Positions 23,892 to 32,689 of a stretch of DNA of 64,000 nucleotides are shown here, piece by piece (within the stretch, counting starts at the first letter, position 1; every line of letters begins with the position of its first letter). Both the position numbers and the translations under genes were made by a program. Origin of the DNA: Streptomyces cellostaticus (lineage in GTDB: Bacteria > Actinomycetota > Actinomycetes > Streptomycetales > Streptomycetaceae); contig NZ_JALLIN010000029.1 in assembly GCF_023630175.1 (NCBI RefSeq), positions 1 to 64,000 on the forward strand. Direction: 5' to 3'. The notes under the pieces were generated by a model. The model was not told where the DNA came from and did not search any database. It worked only from the letters and a program-made list of their open reading frames with translations.

Positions 23892-25042
23892 TGGGTACTT
23901 ATTCGCTCCGGCGCCGCCGTGTGGAGGCGGTGCACGGTGTTCGCCAGCTCAACCAGGTCGATGGTGATGCGGAACTTCTCCGGTGGATCGGCCGGGCCGG
24001 CGCTCTTGCCCGACGCACGGCGTAATCCGTCCATGATCATCGCTTCCTCCGATGCGGCGCGTGCCCGGTCCTGCCGCTCGCCGCGCTGGACGGCCGCCGT
24101 GTACGCGGTGTGGCCGACCCGCTGGTCGAAGTGCGCCGTGAGCTGCAGCAGGGCGTCGCGGATGTTCGCCTCCAGCAGGTAGAGGCGGTTGCTCGGCAGT
24201 TGCCACCACAACTGCCACCAGGTCGGTTCCGCCCTCGGCGTCGTCGCCACGTCCTTCACCGCCGGCCACAGGGGCTTGAGCGCGCGGTAGGTGGCCAGGC
24301 TCTGCCGCTCCGCCGCCGCGGCGGACGCGAGGCGCGGCAGGACGAAGCCGGCGGAGTAGATCAGGGCACCGAGGGCGGCGGCGGGGGGTGCCACAGTGGT
24401 CGACAGGACGTCCAGGTCGTACCCGAGCCAGCGGGCGGCGACCGCGGTGACCTTGGTGAGCGTGAATCCCAGGGTGTCGACCAGCAGGCCCGCGAGGATC
24501 AGCCGCAGACCGATCCGGAGCAGGCCGGTGACCTCGTCGCGCGCCCACTTCAGGCAGACGGCACTGAGCACGATGGTGCTCGTCAGGTGCCCGACGAGGT
24601 AGAGCAGGATCATCTCCCGCATGTACGGGGTGTTCGCGTAGTAGGTGTCCAGGTCGGTGAGCCGCTCCGTGCGCGCGTCCGCGAGGGCGAACAGCACGAC
24701 GATGGCGACGACGAGCGTCCCGTACACCGCGACCGTCAGCCGCACCATGCGCCGTATCCGCTCCTGCGGCCCGCCCCGCCAGTGGATCAGCAGGATGATC
24801 AGCGAGCAGCTGAAGGCGGAGATCGAACCGTAGGTGAGCGGGGCGCCGACGTTGGGGACGCCGGTGGCGTGGTTGACCGCGGCGAGGGTCACCGGCGCCG
24901 ACCAGACGAAGCAGACGGCGGCGAGGAAGGTGGTGGCCCGGCTGGCGACGGTCAGGGGTGAGCGGGGAGTCGTGCGTGGTCGGCGAAGCAGCATGGCGGC
25001 CAGGGCCAGAAGGAAAGCCGCCGTGTACACGACAGGACTCAT
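23888..25042 (-). CDS. MAB_1171c-like membrane protein (DUF6545 type), second copy in operon
   Basis: Protein of 384 aa with about seven N-terminal transmembrane helices (first MSPVVYTAAFLLALAAMLL, then AVCFVWSAPVTLAAVNHATG and others to about 235). A cytoplasmic helical domain of 150 residues follows, with the conserved aromatic/basic part (TWWQLWWQLPSNRLYLLEAN, FDQRVGH). Database names call the family putative transporters without evidence. The downstream gene overlaps by ATGA and a paralogue lies 75 bp upstream. Only weakly similar to that paralogue in the membrane part, so they are probably not a recent duplication. Confidence 0.85.
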   Translation of the reverse strand: MSPVVYTAAFLLALAAMLLRRPRTTPRSPLTVASRATTFLAAVCFVWSAPVTLAAVNHATGVPNVGAPLTYGSISAFSCSLIILLIHWRGGPQERIRRMVRLTVAVYGTLVVAIVVLFALADARTERLTDLDTYYANTPYMREMILLYLVGHLTSTIVLSAVCLKWARDEVTGLLRIGLRLILAGLLVDTLGFTLTKVTAVAARWLGYDLDVLSTTVAPPAAALGALIYSAGFVLPRLASAAAAERQSLATYRALKPLWPAVKDVATTPRAEPTWWQLWWQLPSNRLYLLEANIRDALLQLTAHFDQRVGHTAYTAAVQRGERQDRARAASEEAMIMDGLRRASGKSAGPADPPEKFRITIDLVELANTVHRLHTAAPERISTQ

Positions 25043-25117
25043 AGGGTGGGGGACTCCGTTCAGGTCCTCTTGCTGTGTGGGGGGACGGCCGGGAGCGGGG
25101 CCGGGGCGGTGCCGTCG

Positions 25118-26293
25118 TCAGACACGCGGCCGGGCCGCCTCGGCCCCGCCGGCGACGTGGGCGGTCGCCCGGGTCACCCGCGCGGACTTCTTCAGGGCGT
25201 CGGCGATCAGGACCAGGGCCTGCGCATCGCGGGGATGCGGGAACCGGGTGGGCGCGCCCACGGGTTCGAGCAGGGGCTGGGTACTGCGCTGCGCGGCCGC
25301 CGAGATGGTGGCGGCCCACGCCGCGGAGACGGCCCTCTCCCGGTCACCCGTCCTCCTGAGTTCCGCGTCGTGGACCTCGTCGAAGAGCCGTGTGTCGAAG
25401 AGCGACTCGAGCGCGTGGAGGCCGTTGAGAATGGTGCTCCGGCGCCAGGTGCCCCACAGGAAGGGGGAGCGCGGCCGGTCCACCCGCAGGGCGCGGTCGC
25501 GGAGCACCGGATCCAGTGCGGCGTCCAGTGACGCCAGCCGGAAGAAGTCCCGCCATGCCGAAAGGTGGTAGCCCGCCATCGGCAGCAGGACCCCGGCCAC
25601 CGTCAGCAGGGCGCCCAGACCGGCGCAGACGGGCGGCACGGACGTCGCGAGCAGGGGCCAGTCCCGGCCGGACCACCGCGCGGCGACGGCGATCAGCTTC
25701 GAGATGCTGTACCCGGCGGTGATCACCGTGCCGGTGCCGATCGTCAGCAGACTGGCCCGCAGCCAGGGCCGCTTGCGCACCTCCGCCTCGAAGCCCCAGC
25801 GCAGCGACCACAGGGCACTGACCGACACGGCGGTCAGGTGCGCGACCAGGTACAGGACGACCATCTCGGCGATCCAGGGCGTCGTCGCGTAGTACGTGTC
25901 GAAGTCGGTGCGCCGTTCGCGCGGTGTCGTCCCCAGTGCGAACAGCCCGGCTATTCCCGCGAGCACCGCCGCGTAGCCGCACATCCAGCGCCGCGTCGTG
26001 CGCCGTACCGACGGGCCGCCGCGCCAGCAGGCGATCAGGATCAGCAGCGACGCGCTGTACGCGGTGATGGAGCCGTAGGTGAGCGGGGCGGCCAGGTTGG
26101 GCACACCGCTGACCCGGTTGATCACCCCGACCGAAGGAGGAGCGCCGAACAGGAAGCACAGCGACGCGAACGCCAGCACCCCGTTGATCGCGCGCTGGGA
26201 GAGTTCGCCGCGATGGCGGATCAGATCCGGCAGTTTGGCCAGGAGCCCGACCCACAGCAGACCGCAGCTCACGTAGTTTATCGCCCCGCTCAT
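25118..26293 (-). CDS. MAB_1171c-like membrane protein (DUF6545 type), first copy in operon
   Basis: Protein of 391 aa with the same plan as its neighbour: about seven N-terminal helices (starting INYVSCGLLWVGLLAKLPDL), a shared segment VPNLAAPLTYGSITAYSASL and TDFDTYYATTPWIAEMVVLY, and a cytoplasmic C-terminal region with RSPFLWGTWRRSTILNGLHA and LFDEVHDAELRR. Its ATG overlaps the stop of the ImmA-like gene (ATGA, 26290-26293). In actinomycetes this family is often next to XRE regulators and ImmA-like proteins; here no XRE gene is present. Confidence 0.85.
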   Translation of the reverse strand: MSGAINYVSCGLLWVGLLAKLPDLIRHRGELSQRAINGVLAFASLCFLFGAPPSVGVINRVSGVPNLAAPLTYGSITAYSASLLILIACWRGGPSVRRTTRRWMCGYAAVLAGIAGLFALGTTPRERRTDFDTYYATTPWIAEMVVLYLVAHLTAVSVSALWSLRWGFEAEVRKRPWLRASLLTIGTGTVITAGYSISKLIAVAARWSGRDWPLLATSVPPVCAGLGALLTVAGVLLPMAGYHLSAWRDFFRLASLDAALDPVLRDRALRVDRPRSPFLWGTWRRSTILNGLHALESLFDTRLFDEVHDAELRRTGDRERAVSAAWAATISAAAQRSTQPLLEPVGAPTRFPHPRDAQALVLIADALKKSARVTRATAHVAGGAEAARPRV

Positions 26294-26907
26294 TTCCGGT
26301 TTCCCCGATAGTTGAGAGCGTCGGCGATACGGCGGGCCGTCTCACCGGTGATCACGTCCCGCTCCATCAGCGCCCGCATCTGCTGGCCGACCCGGATCCC
26401 GAACAACTCGGCCTCCTTCTCCGGATCGTCGTCGAAACGAGAACGCGCGGCGGCCGGCCGGGCGCCGTGCTCGTGCCCCGACTCCAGGGAGCCGCAGCCC
26501 CCGGCGGCCGGCTGCTGCGCGGCGAGACCCTCCCGCTGCCGCATGTGCCACAGTTCGTGACCCAGTATCTGCGCCTGGTGCCAGATCTCGGCGCTCTGCT
26601 CGATGACGACGTCGTCCCGGTCCGTACGCTCCAGCCACATCCCGGTCGCCTTGAACTCGCGGGGGATGGGCACACGGTGCACCTCGAGCCTGCGGGCGCC
26701 GCGCCACCGCCTGGCCGAGTCCACCAGGGCCTGGAACAGGTCCTCGGGATCCAGGACCGCCCCGTCGCCCGGCGGACCACCGCCCGCGCCGGTGGCGGCC
26801 CTCAGCCTCTCCCGGATGGGGTCGATGAGTGTCGCGGCGAGCTGACGCATCTCCCTGTCGCGCCTGCGCATCCTGTGCCACCGGCGAAGCCGGGCCGCCG
26901 AACTCAT
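26290..26907 (-). CDS. ImmA/IrrE-like metalloprotease (toxin-component-like)
   Basis: Protein of 205 aa. A zinc-metallopeptidase motif HELWH (His117, Glu118, His121) lies in QILGHELWHMRQREG, and an acidic helix FDDDPEKEAELFGIRVG could give the third ligand, as in ImmA/IrrE proteins that cleave repressors. The start at 26907 is chosen because upstream sequence is arginine-rich and non-conserved in character. It is the first gene of a five-gene minus-strand operon, coupled by ATGA to the first MAB_1171c-like gene. The usual XRE-type target is absent nearby, so its substrate is unknown. Confidence 0.82.
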   Translation of the reverse strand: MSSAARLRRWHRMRRRDREMRQLAATLIDPIRERLRAATGAGGGPPGDGAVLDPEDLFQALVDSARRWRGARRLEVHRVPIPREFKATGMWLERTDRDDVVIEQSAEIWHQAQILGHELWHMRQREGLAAQQPAAGGCGSLESGHEHGARPAAARSRFDDDPEKEAELFGIRVGQQMRALMERDVITGETARRIADALNYRGNRK

Positions 26908-27448
26908 CGGCCGTCCACGACGGCCGGCGACGCGGTCGCGCCCCGGTGCGCGGCGGGGCCGCGCGGGGCGGCCGGAAGCAGAGGCGCGACCCGCGTGCCA
27001 TTCGACGCGCGGCGCTCTCGGGCATACCGGAGGAACTCCGGGGCTCCGGCCGGTCGGGCGCCGGCATCGTCTGCTGCCACCGAGTCCTCTCCCGGGCGCG
27101 TAGCTTTGGATCAGGGAACGTGTCTGACGCGAGGGTATCCATAAGCCCCCGCCGCTGCTCGCCGGTGTCGGCATCTTCCGGATCGTCCCCCGGTCCGACG
27201 GCACGCTTCCGCGGGTGAAGTCGACACTGCGTCACATCGGCGGCCGGGAACGGCACACGGAGTGACCCGGCCTGCCGTCGGAGTCCGGCCCCGGCTCGGC
27301 CACTTATCGCTCAAATCCGCCCGCACCCCTCCGATAGCATGATCCGGCCGGGGCGAGCGCCCTCGACGCTCGTCGTGTCACGACAGAACATGCCGTTCGG
27401 CGTGAATGGCGACCCACTCACCCGAAAACCAACAAATCGGCCGAAACC
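26908..27448. other. Divergent intergenic region, ImmA-like operon and PAP2 gene
   Basis: About 540 bp with no convincing gene. It should hold both promoters. The right end (27395-27480) is clearly richer in A+T than the surroundings and is the likely PAP2 promoter and leader; on the left, GGCTTATGGATACC near 27130-27145 (minus strand) is a possible -10 region of the operon. Confidence 0.4.
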
Positions 27449-28810
27449 TTGATATCGATACCATCGCGGGTGTCTTCGCGAATAAGCAGCAGAGTCAAGT
27501 CCGTTCCGTGGCGCGAACCCCGGACGATCCTGTGGGCCGCGGCGGGTGCGGTCACCCTCGGATTCCTCGTCGCGCTCGAGTTCGCCGCGCGCCACTACGG
27601 ACTGGCGGGACCGATCACCAATCAGGCGCGAGAGGTGATCCTCCCGCCCAAGTCGGGCTTCCTGCTGTACGCCAGCATGGCGCTGATGATGGTCGTGCTC
27701 ACCTGGCGGCAACGGATCATCGCGACCTGCACCGCGATCGGCATCGACGCCGTCGTCCTGCTGGTCCGCTGGGCGGCGGGCGCAGACCTGTCCGAAGGGC
27801 ACCCCTTCGGCAACGGCGCGCTGTGGGTGCTCATCGGCTGCGCGGTCATCGCGGTCACGCGCCGCACCGGGCCGGAACGCGTCCTGCTGCTGAAGGGCGT
27901 AGGGCTGGGTCTGCTGCTCGTGGCCGGCCGCAAGACGGGCGACACCTGGCTGGTCATCACCTCGAAGACCCGCCCGACGGTGCTCGACCAGTACGTGGCC
28001 ACCGCCGACCACGCGCTGGGCGACCCGTCCTGGCTGGTGGGCCGGCTCGTCCGGGCCACCGGACCCATCGGCGCCCACGCGCTCGACTACGTCTACGCCC
28101 AGCTCGCGGTGGCCGCCGTCGTCGTCACGATGTACCAGCTGCGCAACGTGGCCGCCGAGCGCCGCTTCCCGCCCCACCACCTGGTGCGCACCTTCCTGGT
28201 CATCGGCCTGCTCGGACCCGCCGTCTACCTGGTCTTCCCGGTGGTCGGACCGGTCTTCGCCTACGGAGCCGACGGCGGCCACTGGGCGGTGGCCGACCTG
28301 TGGCCGGACACCGCGACCCCGATCACCGGCCCGCACCACATGCCGTTCGACGGGATCACCCCGCGCAACTGCATGCCCAGCCTGCACACCGCCTGGGCCA
28401 CCGCGATCTTCCTCCACTCCCGCAGGGGCCCCCGCGCGCTGCGCTGGGCGGGCACCTTCTGGCTGGTCGCCACGCTGACCGCGACCCTGGGATTCGGCTA
28501 CCACTACGGCGCCGACCTCATCGCCGGGGTCGTGTTCACGCTCACCATCGAGGCGGGCCTGCGCTCCCTGGAGCGCGGCTGGGACCGTGAGGGGACCCGG
28601 CTCGTCGTCCACGGCACGGCGGTCTTCGCCGCGCTTCTCGTGTCCTACCGCTGCCTGCCGGTCGAGATGGCCAGATATCCGTGGCTGTCCGGGCCGCTCC
28701 TCGTTCTGGCGATGGCCTCGGTGATCCACGCCTACGTGCGCACCACCAGGCTCTGGGACCCGGTCGCGGTGCCGGTCCCGCAGCGGGAACCGCAACCCGA
28801 ACCGGTGTGA
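27449..28810 (+). CDS. PAP2 superfamily integral membrane phosphatase/phosphotransferase
   Basis: Protein of about 453 aa with 10 or more hydrophobic segments. The C-terminal half carries the PAP2 catalytic motifs CMPSLHTAWATA and GYHYGADLIAG together with an upstream KTGDTWLVI region, resembling inositol-phosphotransferase (Aur1/Ipt1-like) members. It likely acts on lipid phosphates or polyprenyl phosphates at the outer membrane face. Start uncertain: TTG at 27449 lacks a clear ribosome-binding site, and GTG at 27470 is an alternative. Confidence 0.85.
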   Translation: MISIPSRVSSRISSRVKSVPWREPRTILWAAAGAVTLGFLVALEFAARHYGLAGPITNQAREVILPPKSGFLLYASMALMMVVLTWRQRIIATCTAIGIDAVVLLVRWAAGADLSEGHPFGNGALWVLIGCAVIAVTRRTGPERVLLLKGVGLGLLLVAGRKTGDTWLVITSKTRPTVLDQYVATADHALGDPSWLVGRLVRATGPIGAHALDYVYAQLAVAAVVVTMYQLRNVAAERRFPPHHLVRTFLVIGLLGPAVYLVFPVVGPVFAYGADGGHWAVADLWPDTATPITGPHHMPFDGITPRNCMPSLHTAWATAIFLHSRRGPRALRWAGTFWLVATLTATLGFGYHYGADLIAGVVFTLTIEAGLRSLERGWDREGTRLVVHGTAVFAALLVSYRCLPVEMARYPWLSGPLLVLAMASVIHAYVRTTRLWDPVAVPVPQREPQPEPV

Positions 28811-28815
28811 GCCCG

Positions 28816-28847
28816 CCGGGGGCGGCCCGGTCGCACACCGCCCCCGG
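28816..28847 (+). terminator. Hairpin terminator after the PAP2 gene
   Basis: CCGGGGGCGG at 28816-28825 pairs perfectly with CCGCCCCCGG at 28838-28847, followed by AAATCACC, 6 bp after the stop. Confidence 0.72.
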
Positions 28848-28956
28848 AAATCACCGCGACACGCGCACATGCCCTTCATCTCGTGGAAAAAACCAGCCTG
28901 TTCACGTGCTTGTGCAGGTGGACCAGGGGCATGCGGTGGCCAGGAGGTTGATAATC

Positions 28957-29127
28957 ATGGTTCCCCTGGTTCTGGTTCTTCTGCTGGCCCTGATTCTCTT
29001 CGGCGCGGGTTTCGCCCTGAAGGCGCTGTGGTGGATCGCGGTGATCGTTCTGGTCGTGTGGCTGCTGGGCTTCGTGGTGCGGCCCGCGGGCAGCGGCGGC
29101 CGCAAGGGACGCTGGTACCGCTGGTAG
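28957..29127 (+). CDS. Small hydrophobic membrane protein
   Basis: Protein of 56 aa. A nearly continuous hydrophobic region (MVPLVLVLLLALILFGAGF, then LWWIAVIVLVVWLLGFVV) ends in a basic tail (GGRKGRWYRW). A strong AGGAGG site lies 9 bases before the ATG, and a perfect terminator follows. Very similar small hydrophobic proteins are common in streptomycetes; function is unknown. It resembles the 51-aa protein at 9457-9612 in plan. Confidence 0.82.
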   Translation: MVPLVLVLLLALILFGAGFALKALWWIAVIVLVVWLLGFVVRPAGSGGRKGRWYRW

Positions 29128-29172
29128 ACGAGCGTTCCGACGCACAGCACACGCCACGCCTGATCCGTGGAC

Positions 29173-29199
29173 GGGGCCCGGCCGCAACGGCCGGGCCCC
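29173..29199 (+). terminator. Perfect 12-bp hairpin after the small hydrophobic protein gene
   Basis: GGGGCCCGGCCG at 29173-29184 and CGGCCGGGCCCC at 29188-29199 form a perfect stem with a CAA loop, 45 bp after the stop. Confidence 0.8.
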
Positions 29200-29388
29200 A
29201 CGTGCGTGCGCGGCGCGAACGGCCCGGGTGACGGCCGTCAACGGGGCCCTCGCCTCCCGGACGAGTCCGCCGGGACCGCCGCACCGGCGCCGGGCAGGGC
29301 CCGAGCCCCGATGCCCGTCGCAACCGCAACGGCGTCCGCGGCGCACCCCGCCGCGGCGGAACGGGTACGCGGCGGAACGGGTGTGACC

Positions 29389-29430
29389 GAGAGCCGGGGC
29401 GGGCGCGCCGCGAGGCCCGCCCCGGCTTTC
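29389..29430 (+). other. Strong hairpin in the leader of the FAD oxidoreductase gene
   Basis: AGCCGGGGCGGGC (29392-29404) pairs perfectly with 29415-29427, and the stem extends outward to 29389/29430 with one G-T pair. It ends 37 bp before the ATG and is followed by only a short T run. It could be a second terminator, an attenuator or a leader structure. Confidence 0.55.
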
Positions 29431-29467
29431 GGGGTACAGGTGACCGCGTGGAAGGAAGGGGACACTG

Positions 29468-30712
29468 ATGAATCGGCACACCCGGGAGCCGGACACCGTC
29501 GTCGTCGGTGCGGGGCTCGCCGGCCTGGCCTGCGCACTGGACCTGTGCCACGCCGGGCGCGACGTCGCGCTTCTGGAGGCCTCCGACGGTGTCGGCGGCC
29601 GCGTACGCACGGACCGGCGGGACGGGTTCCTGCTCGACCGGGGCTTCCAGGTGTTCAACACCTCCTACCCCCAGGTGAAGCGGCGCCTCGACCTGAGGAG
29701 CCTGCGACTGCGGCCGTTCACACCCGGCGTCCTCGCGCACACCTCGAACGGCCCCGTCCGTCTGACCGACCCCACCCGCCGGCCGAAGGACGCCGGAGCG
29801 CTGCTGCCCGGACGGGTCCTGCCGGCCCGGGACCTGGCAGCCCTCGGCGCGCTCACCGCGCGGGACACCCTGCTGCCGGCCGGCGTCCTCAAGCGGGGCG
29901 CGGACCGCTCAACCGCCGAGACCCTGTCCCGCGCAGGTGTCTCGGCCCGGACGGTGGACGAGATCCTGCGGCCGTTCCTCTCCGGTGTGTTCCTGGAGCA
30001 CGAACTGGAGACTTCCGGCCGCTTCTTCCACCTGGTCTGGCGCAGCATGGCCCGCGGGACGCTCTGCCTGCCCGCCGACGGCATCGGCGCGGTACCCGCC
30101 CAACTGGCCTCCGCCCTGCCCGACCGCGTGCTGCGGCTGGAGACACCGGTCACCGAGGTCACCAGCTCCGGGGTGCTCCTCGGCGACGGCCGCGAACTGC
30201 CCGCGGCGTCCGTCGTCGTGGCGACGGACGCCGTCACGGCGGCCCGTCTGCTGCCCGGCCGGGCCGTGCCGGACAGCCGTACCGTGACCACCTACTACCA
30301 CGCCGCCGCGCGATCCCCGCTGGCCGAGCCGACCCTGGTGGTGGACGGCACCGGGGCGGTGCTCAACACCTGTGTCCTGACCGAGGTGGCGCCCACGTAC
30401 GGGCCGCCCGGCACCGCGCTGGTCTCCACCTCCGTGCTGGGACCCGACCGCCCGGACGCGGGCCGGGCCGTCCTGCGGCGCCTGGCCGAGCTCTACGGCA
30501 CCGACACCGGCGAGTGGCGGCAGGTCGCCGCGTACACCGTGGCGGGAGCCCTGCCCGTGATGCGGCCGCCGTGGCCGCTGAGCCGTACGACGCGCCTCGC
30601 ACCGGGCCGGTACCTCTGCGGGGACCACCGGGCGACCGGCTCCGTCCAGGGCGCGCTCGCGTCGGGCACCCGGGCCGCGCGGGAGGTGCTGGACGACCTC
30701 GGGCGCGGGTGA
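29468..30712 (+). CDS. NAD(P)/FAD-dependent oxidoreductase, phytoene-desaturase-like
   Basis: Protein of 414 aa. FAD-binding start VVVGAGLAGLACALDLCHAG followed by the amine-oxidase/desaturase motif VGGRVRTDRRDGFLLDRGF, and a C-terminal FAD segment GRYLCGDHRATGSVQGALASG. The family includes carotenoid desaturases and related flavoproteins; the substrate is unknown. GGAAGGAAGGGG precedes the ATG. It is convergent with an FeS photolyase gene 14 bp away. In other streptomycetes such genes occur near light-induced carotenoid loci, so a photoprotection role is a reasonable guess. Confidence 0.88.
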   Translation: MNRHTREPDTVVVGAGLAGLACALDLCHAGRDVALLEASDGVGGRVRTDRRDGFLLDRGFQVFNTSYPQVKRRLDLRSLRLRPFTPGVLAHTSNGPVRLTDPTRRPKDAGALLPGRVLPARDLAALGALTARDTLLPAGVLKRGADRSTAETLSRAGVSARTVDEILRPFLSGVFLEHELETSGRFFHLVWRSMARGTLCLPADGIGAVPAQLASALPDRVLRLETPVTEVTSSGVLLGDGRELPAASVVVATDAVTAARLLPGRAVPDSRTVTTYYHAAARSPLAEPTLVVDGTGAVLNTCVLTEVAPTYGPPGTALVSTSVLGPDRPDAGRAVLRRLAELYGTDTGEWRQVAAYTVAGALPVMRPPWPLSRTTRLAPGRYLCGDHRATGSVQGALASGTRAAREVLDDLGRG

Positions 30713-30716
30713 GCGG

Positions 30717-30739
30717 CGCGCCGCGCTCAGGGCGGCGCG
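30717..30739. terminator. Hairpin between convergent FAD oxidoreductase and photolyase genes
   Basis: CGCGCCGC at 30717-30724 pairs with GCGGCGCG at 30732-30739, in and around the 14-bp gap; the right arm is inside the photolyase C-terminal codons. Confidence 0.5.
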
Positions 30740-32223
30740 TCGCCCCGCGCGCTTTCCTGACGCCGCACCTCGGCGAGGTCGGCCAGCCGCTCCAACTGCC
30801 GCACGGGCCGGGAGACGCGCTGGTTGCGGCCGAGCCGCTCCCGGTGCCGGTCCAGGAAGGCCCAGTAGCCGGCGGTGTAGGGGCAGGCGTGCTCACCGGT
30901 CCGCTCTCCCGGCCGGTAGCGGCACGGTCCGCACAGGTCGCTCATGCGGTTCACGTACGCGCCGCCCGAGGTGTAGGGCTTGGTCGTCATCCGGCCGCCG
31001 TCCGCGTACTGGGACATGCCGACGACATTGGGCACCATGACCCAGTCGTAGCCGTCCACGAAGCAGCGGTGGAACCAGTCCGTGACCGCGGCGGGGTCCC
31101 AGCCCCGCTGCAGGGCGTGGCTGCCGAGGATCATCAGCCGGGGGATGTGGTGCGCCCACCCCGTGTCGCGTACCTGCTCCAGGACCGTGCGCAGACAGCG
31201 TGCCTCGACCGCGTCCGCGTCCAGCTCGTTCCACCACCGCGGCAGCGGGGCGACGTGGCGCAGCACGTTCGAGTTCCGGTAGTCCTCGCCGAAGTACCAG
31301 TAGAGCTGCCACACGTACTCGCGCCAGCCGGCGATCTGCCGGACGAACCCCTCCACGCTGCTGAGCGGTGCCCGCCCGGCCCGCCACTCCGCCTCCGCCC
31401 GCTCGACGCATTCGGCCGGGTCGAGCAGCCCCAGGTTGAGCGACGTGGACAGCAGGCTGTGGCTCATCACCGGGTCGGCGGCGAGCACGGCGTCCTCGTA
31501 GGGCCCGAAGGTGCCGAGCCGGTGGGAGAGGAAGCGTCTCAGGGCGGCTCGCGCCTCGGTGCGGGTCGCGGGGAACAGGCGCGGGCCGTCGCGTCCGACG
31601 AAGGACACGTCACCGCCCTTCTCCCAGCGGTCGAGGTCGTGGCGCACCTCGTCGTCGATCTCGTCCTCCCGGGGGCGGTAGGGCGCGGGCACCGGAAGGG
31701 ACGAGGCGTGGCGGGGCGGCGGCTGCCGGTTGTCGTGATCGTAGTTCCACTGCCCTCCGGAAGGGGCGTCGCCGTCCATCAGCAGGTCGTGCCCGCGGCG
31801 CACCCACCGGTAGAAGTCCTCCTGCCGGAGCCGCTTTCCGCGGTGCGCGTCCGCCCAGGTCGCGAAGTCGTCCACCGGGACCAGGAAGCCCCGCGCGGGA
31901 CCCACGGCGACCTGGGGGAGCGAGCGCACCAGCCGCGCGGCGGCGTACGACGTCGGGTGGTGGACGGTGACCGGGCGGCCGCCCGTCGCGCGCTCCAGTC
32001 CCTCGCGGTAGGTGTCGGCCCGTACGTAGGTCGCCCGGTCGCCGAGCTCGGCGGCGCGGTGGCGCATGGCGGAGAGCACCAGGTGCGCCTTGGCCCGGTG
32101 GAAGCGGCGGCGCCGGAAGACCGACCGGGCTTCGATCATCAGCAGCGGCGCGTCCCGCCCGGGGCCGTCGTCGCCGGGGGTGAGGAAGTGCGGTCCGAGC
32201 TGGTCGCCGAAGAGCCAGTGCAC
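30727..32223 (-). CDS. phrB: Cryptochrome/photolyase, iron-sulfur bacterial (6-4) type
   Basis: Protein of 498 aa. The N-terminal domain (HWLFGDQLGPHF, MIEARSVFRRRRFHRAKAHL, RKRLRQEDFYRWVRRGH) and the FAD domain (GWREYVWQLYW, GWAHHIPRLMILGSHALQRG, NVVGMSQYADGGRMTTKPY) match the FeS-BCP/deoxyribodipyrimidine photolyase-related family. Candidate 4Fe-4S cysteines are present: one in VEARCLRTV and three in SDLCGPCRYRPGERTGEHAC. These enzymes repair (6-4) photoproducts with blue light. GTG at 32223 has a GGGGGGA site 6 bases upstream and fits the family start; ATG at 32256 is an alternative. Confidence 0.92.
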   Translation of the reverse strand: MHWLFGDQLGPHFLTPGDDGPGRDAPLLMIEARSVFRRRRFHRAKAHLVLSAMRHRAAELGDRATYVRADTYREGLERATGGRPVTVHHPTSYAAARLVRSLPQVAVGPARGFLVPVDDFATWADAHRGKRLRQEDFYRWVRRGHDLLMDGDAPSGGQWNYDHDNRQPPPRHASSLPVPAPYRPREDEIDDEVRHDLDRWEKGGDVSFVGRDGPRLFPATRTEARAALRRFLSHRLGTFGPYEDAVLAADPVMSHSLLSTSLNLGLLDPAECVERAEAEWRAGRAPLSSVEGFVRQIAGWREYVWQLYWYFGEDYRNSNVLRHVAPLPRWWNELDADAVEARCLRTVLEQVRDTGWAHHIPRLMILGSHALQRGWDPAAVTDWFHRCFVDGYDWVMVPNVVGMSQYADGGRMTTKPYTSGGAYVNRMSDLCGPCRYRPGERTGEHACPYTAGYWAFLDRHRERLGRNQRVSRPVRQLERLADLAEVRRQESARGDAPP

Positions 32224-32653
32224 GGCGCGTCCCCCCTCAGCCCCGGCCGCGGGCATGCCGTGGACACCAGCCGTAGTGGTGCATGAGCGTCTCCTGTCGA
32301 AGGCGTCGGGCCGTGCCGGCCGGCCACGGGGCGGCCGGTCCGGTGGACCGTCCACGAATGTCTTTCCGGGGCGGTCGGCCGGTGGATGCACGGCCGGCGA
32401 CATGCCCCCCGATCGGGGCCACCGGCCGGCCGAAGGAGCGGGCCGCGCCACCCGGAGGCGCGGCGCCGCCGGTGCGGGCCGCGTTCCGGACCGCCGGCCT
32501 TCATCTTCCCGGGCTGTCCCCCTTGCCGCGATCCGCCTCCCGCAGCCCCGCGCCCGGATCCGCTCCGTGAGCCGGTCCCGTGCCGCCGCGGCCCAGGCCG
32601 ACCGGGCCCGCCGGCCGCACCGCCCCGGCGCGGCGCCCGCGGCGGGACGGAAC
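32224..32653. other. Intergenic region upstream of the photolyase gene
   Basis: About 430 bp with no gene I can support; open frames are arginine/proline-rich shadows. It should contain the minus-strand photolyase promoter. Confidence 0.35.
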
Positions 32654-32678
32654 ATCCGCTCGGCGATGCCGAGCGGAT
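32654..32678 (-). terminator. Perfect 11-bp hairpin downstream of the 71-aa membrane protein gene
   Basis: ATCCGCTCGGC at 32654-32664 pairs with GCCGAGCGGAT at 32668-32678 around a GAT loop, 11 bp beyond the minus-strand stop at 32690. It supports the small gene being real. Confidence 0.7.
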
Positions 32679-32689
32679 ACCGGAAGGGG

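Noticed and set aside
22401..26907. Mobile defence island or toxin-antitoxin module
   Set aside because: No antitoxin, integrase, transposase or base-composition shift; the ImmA-like label alone does not justify it.
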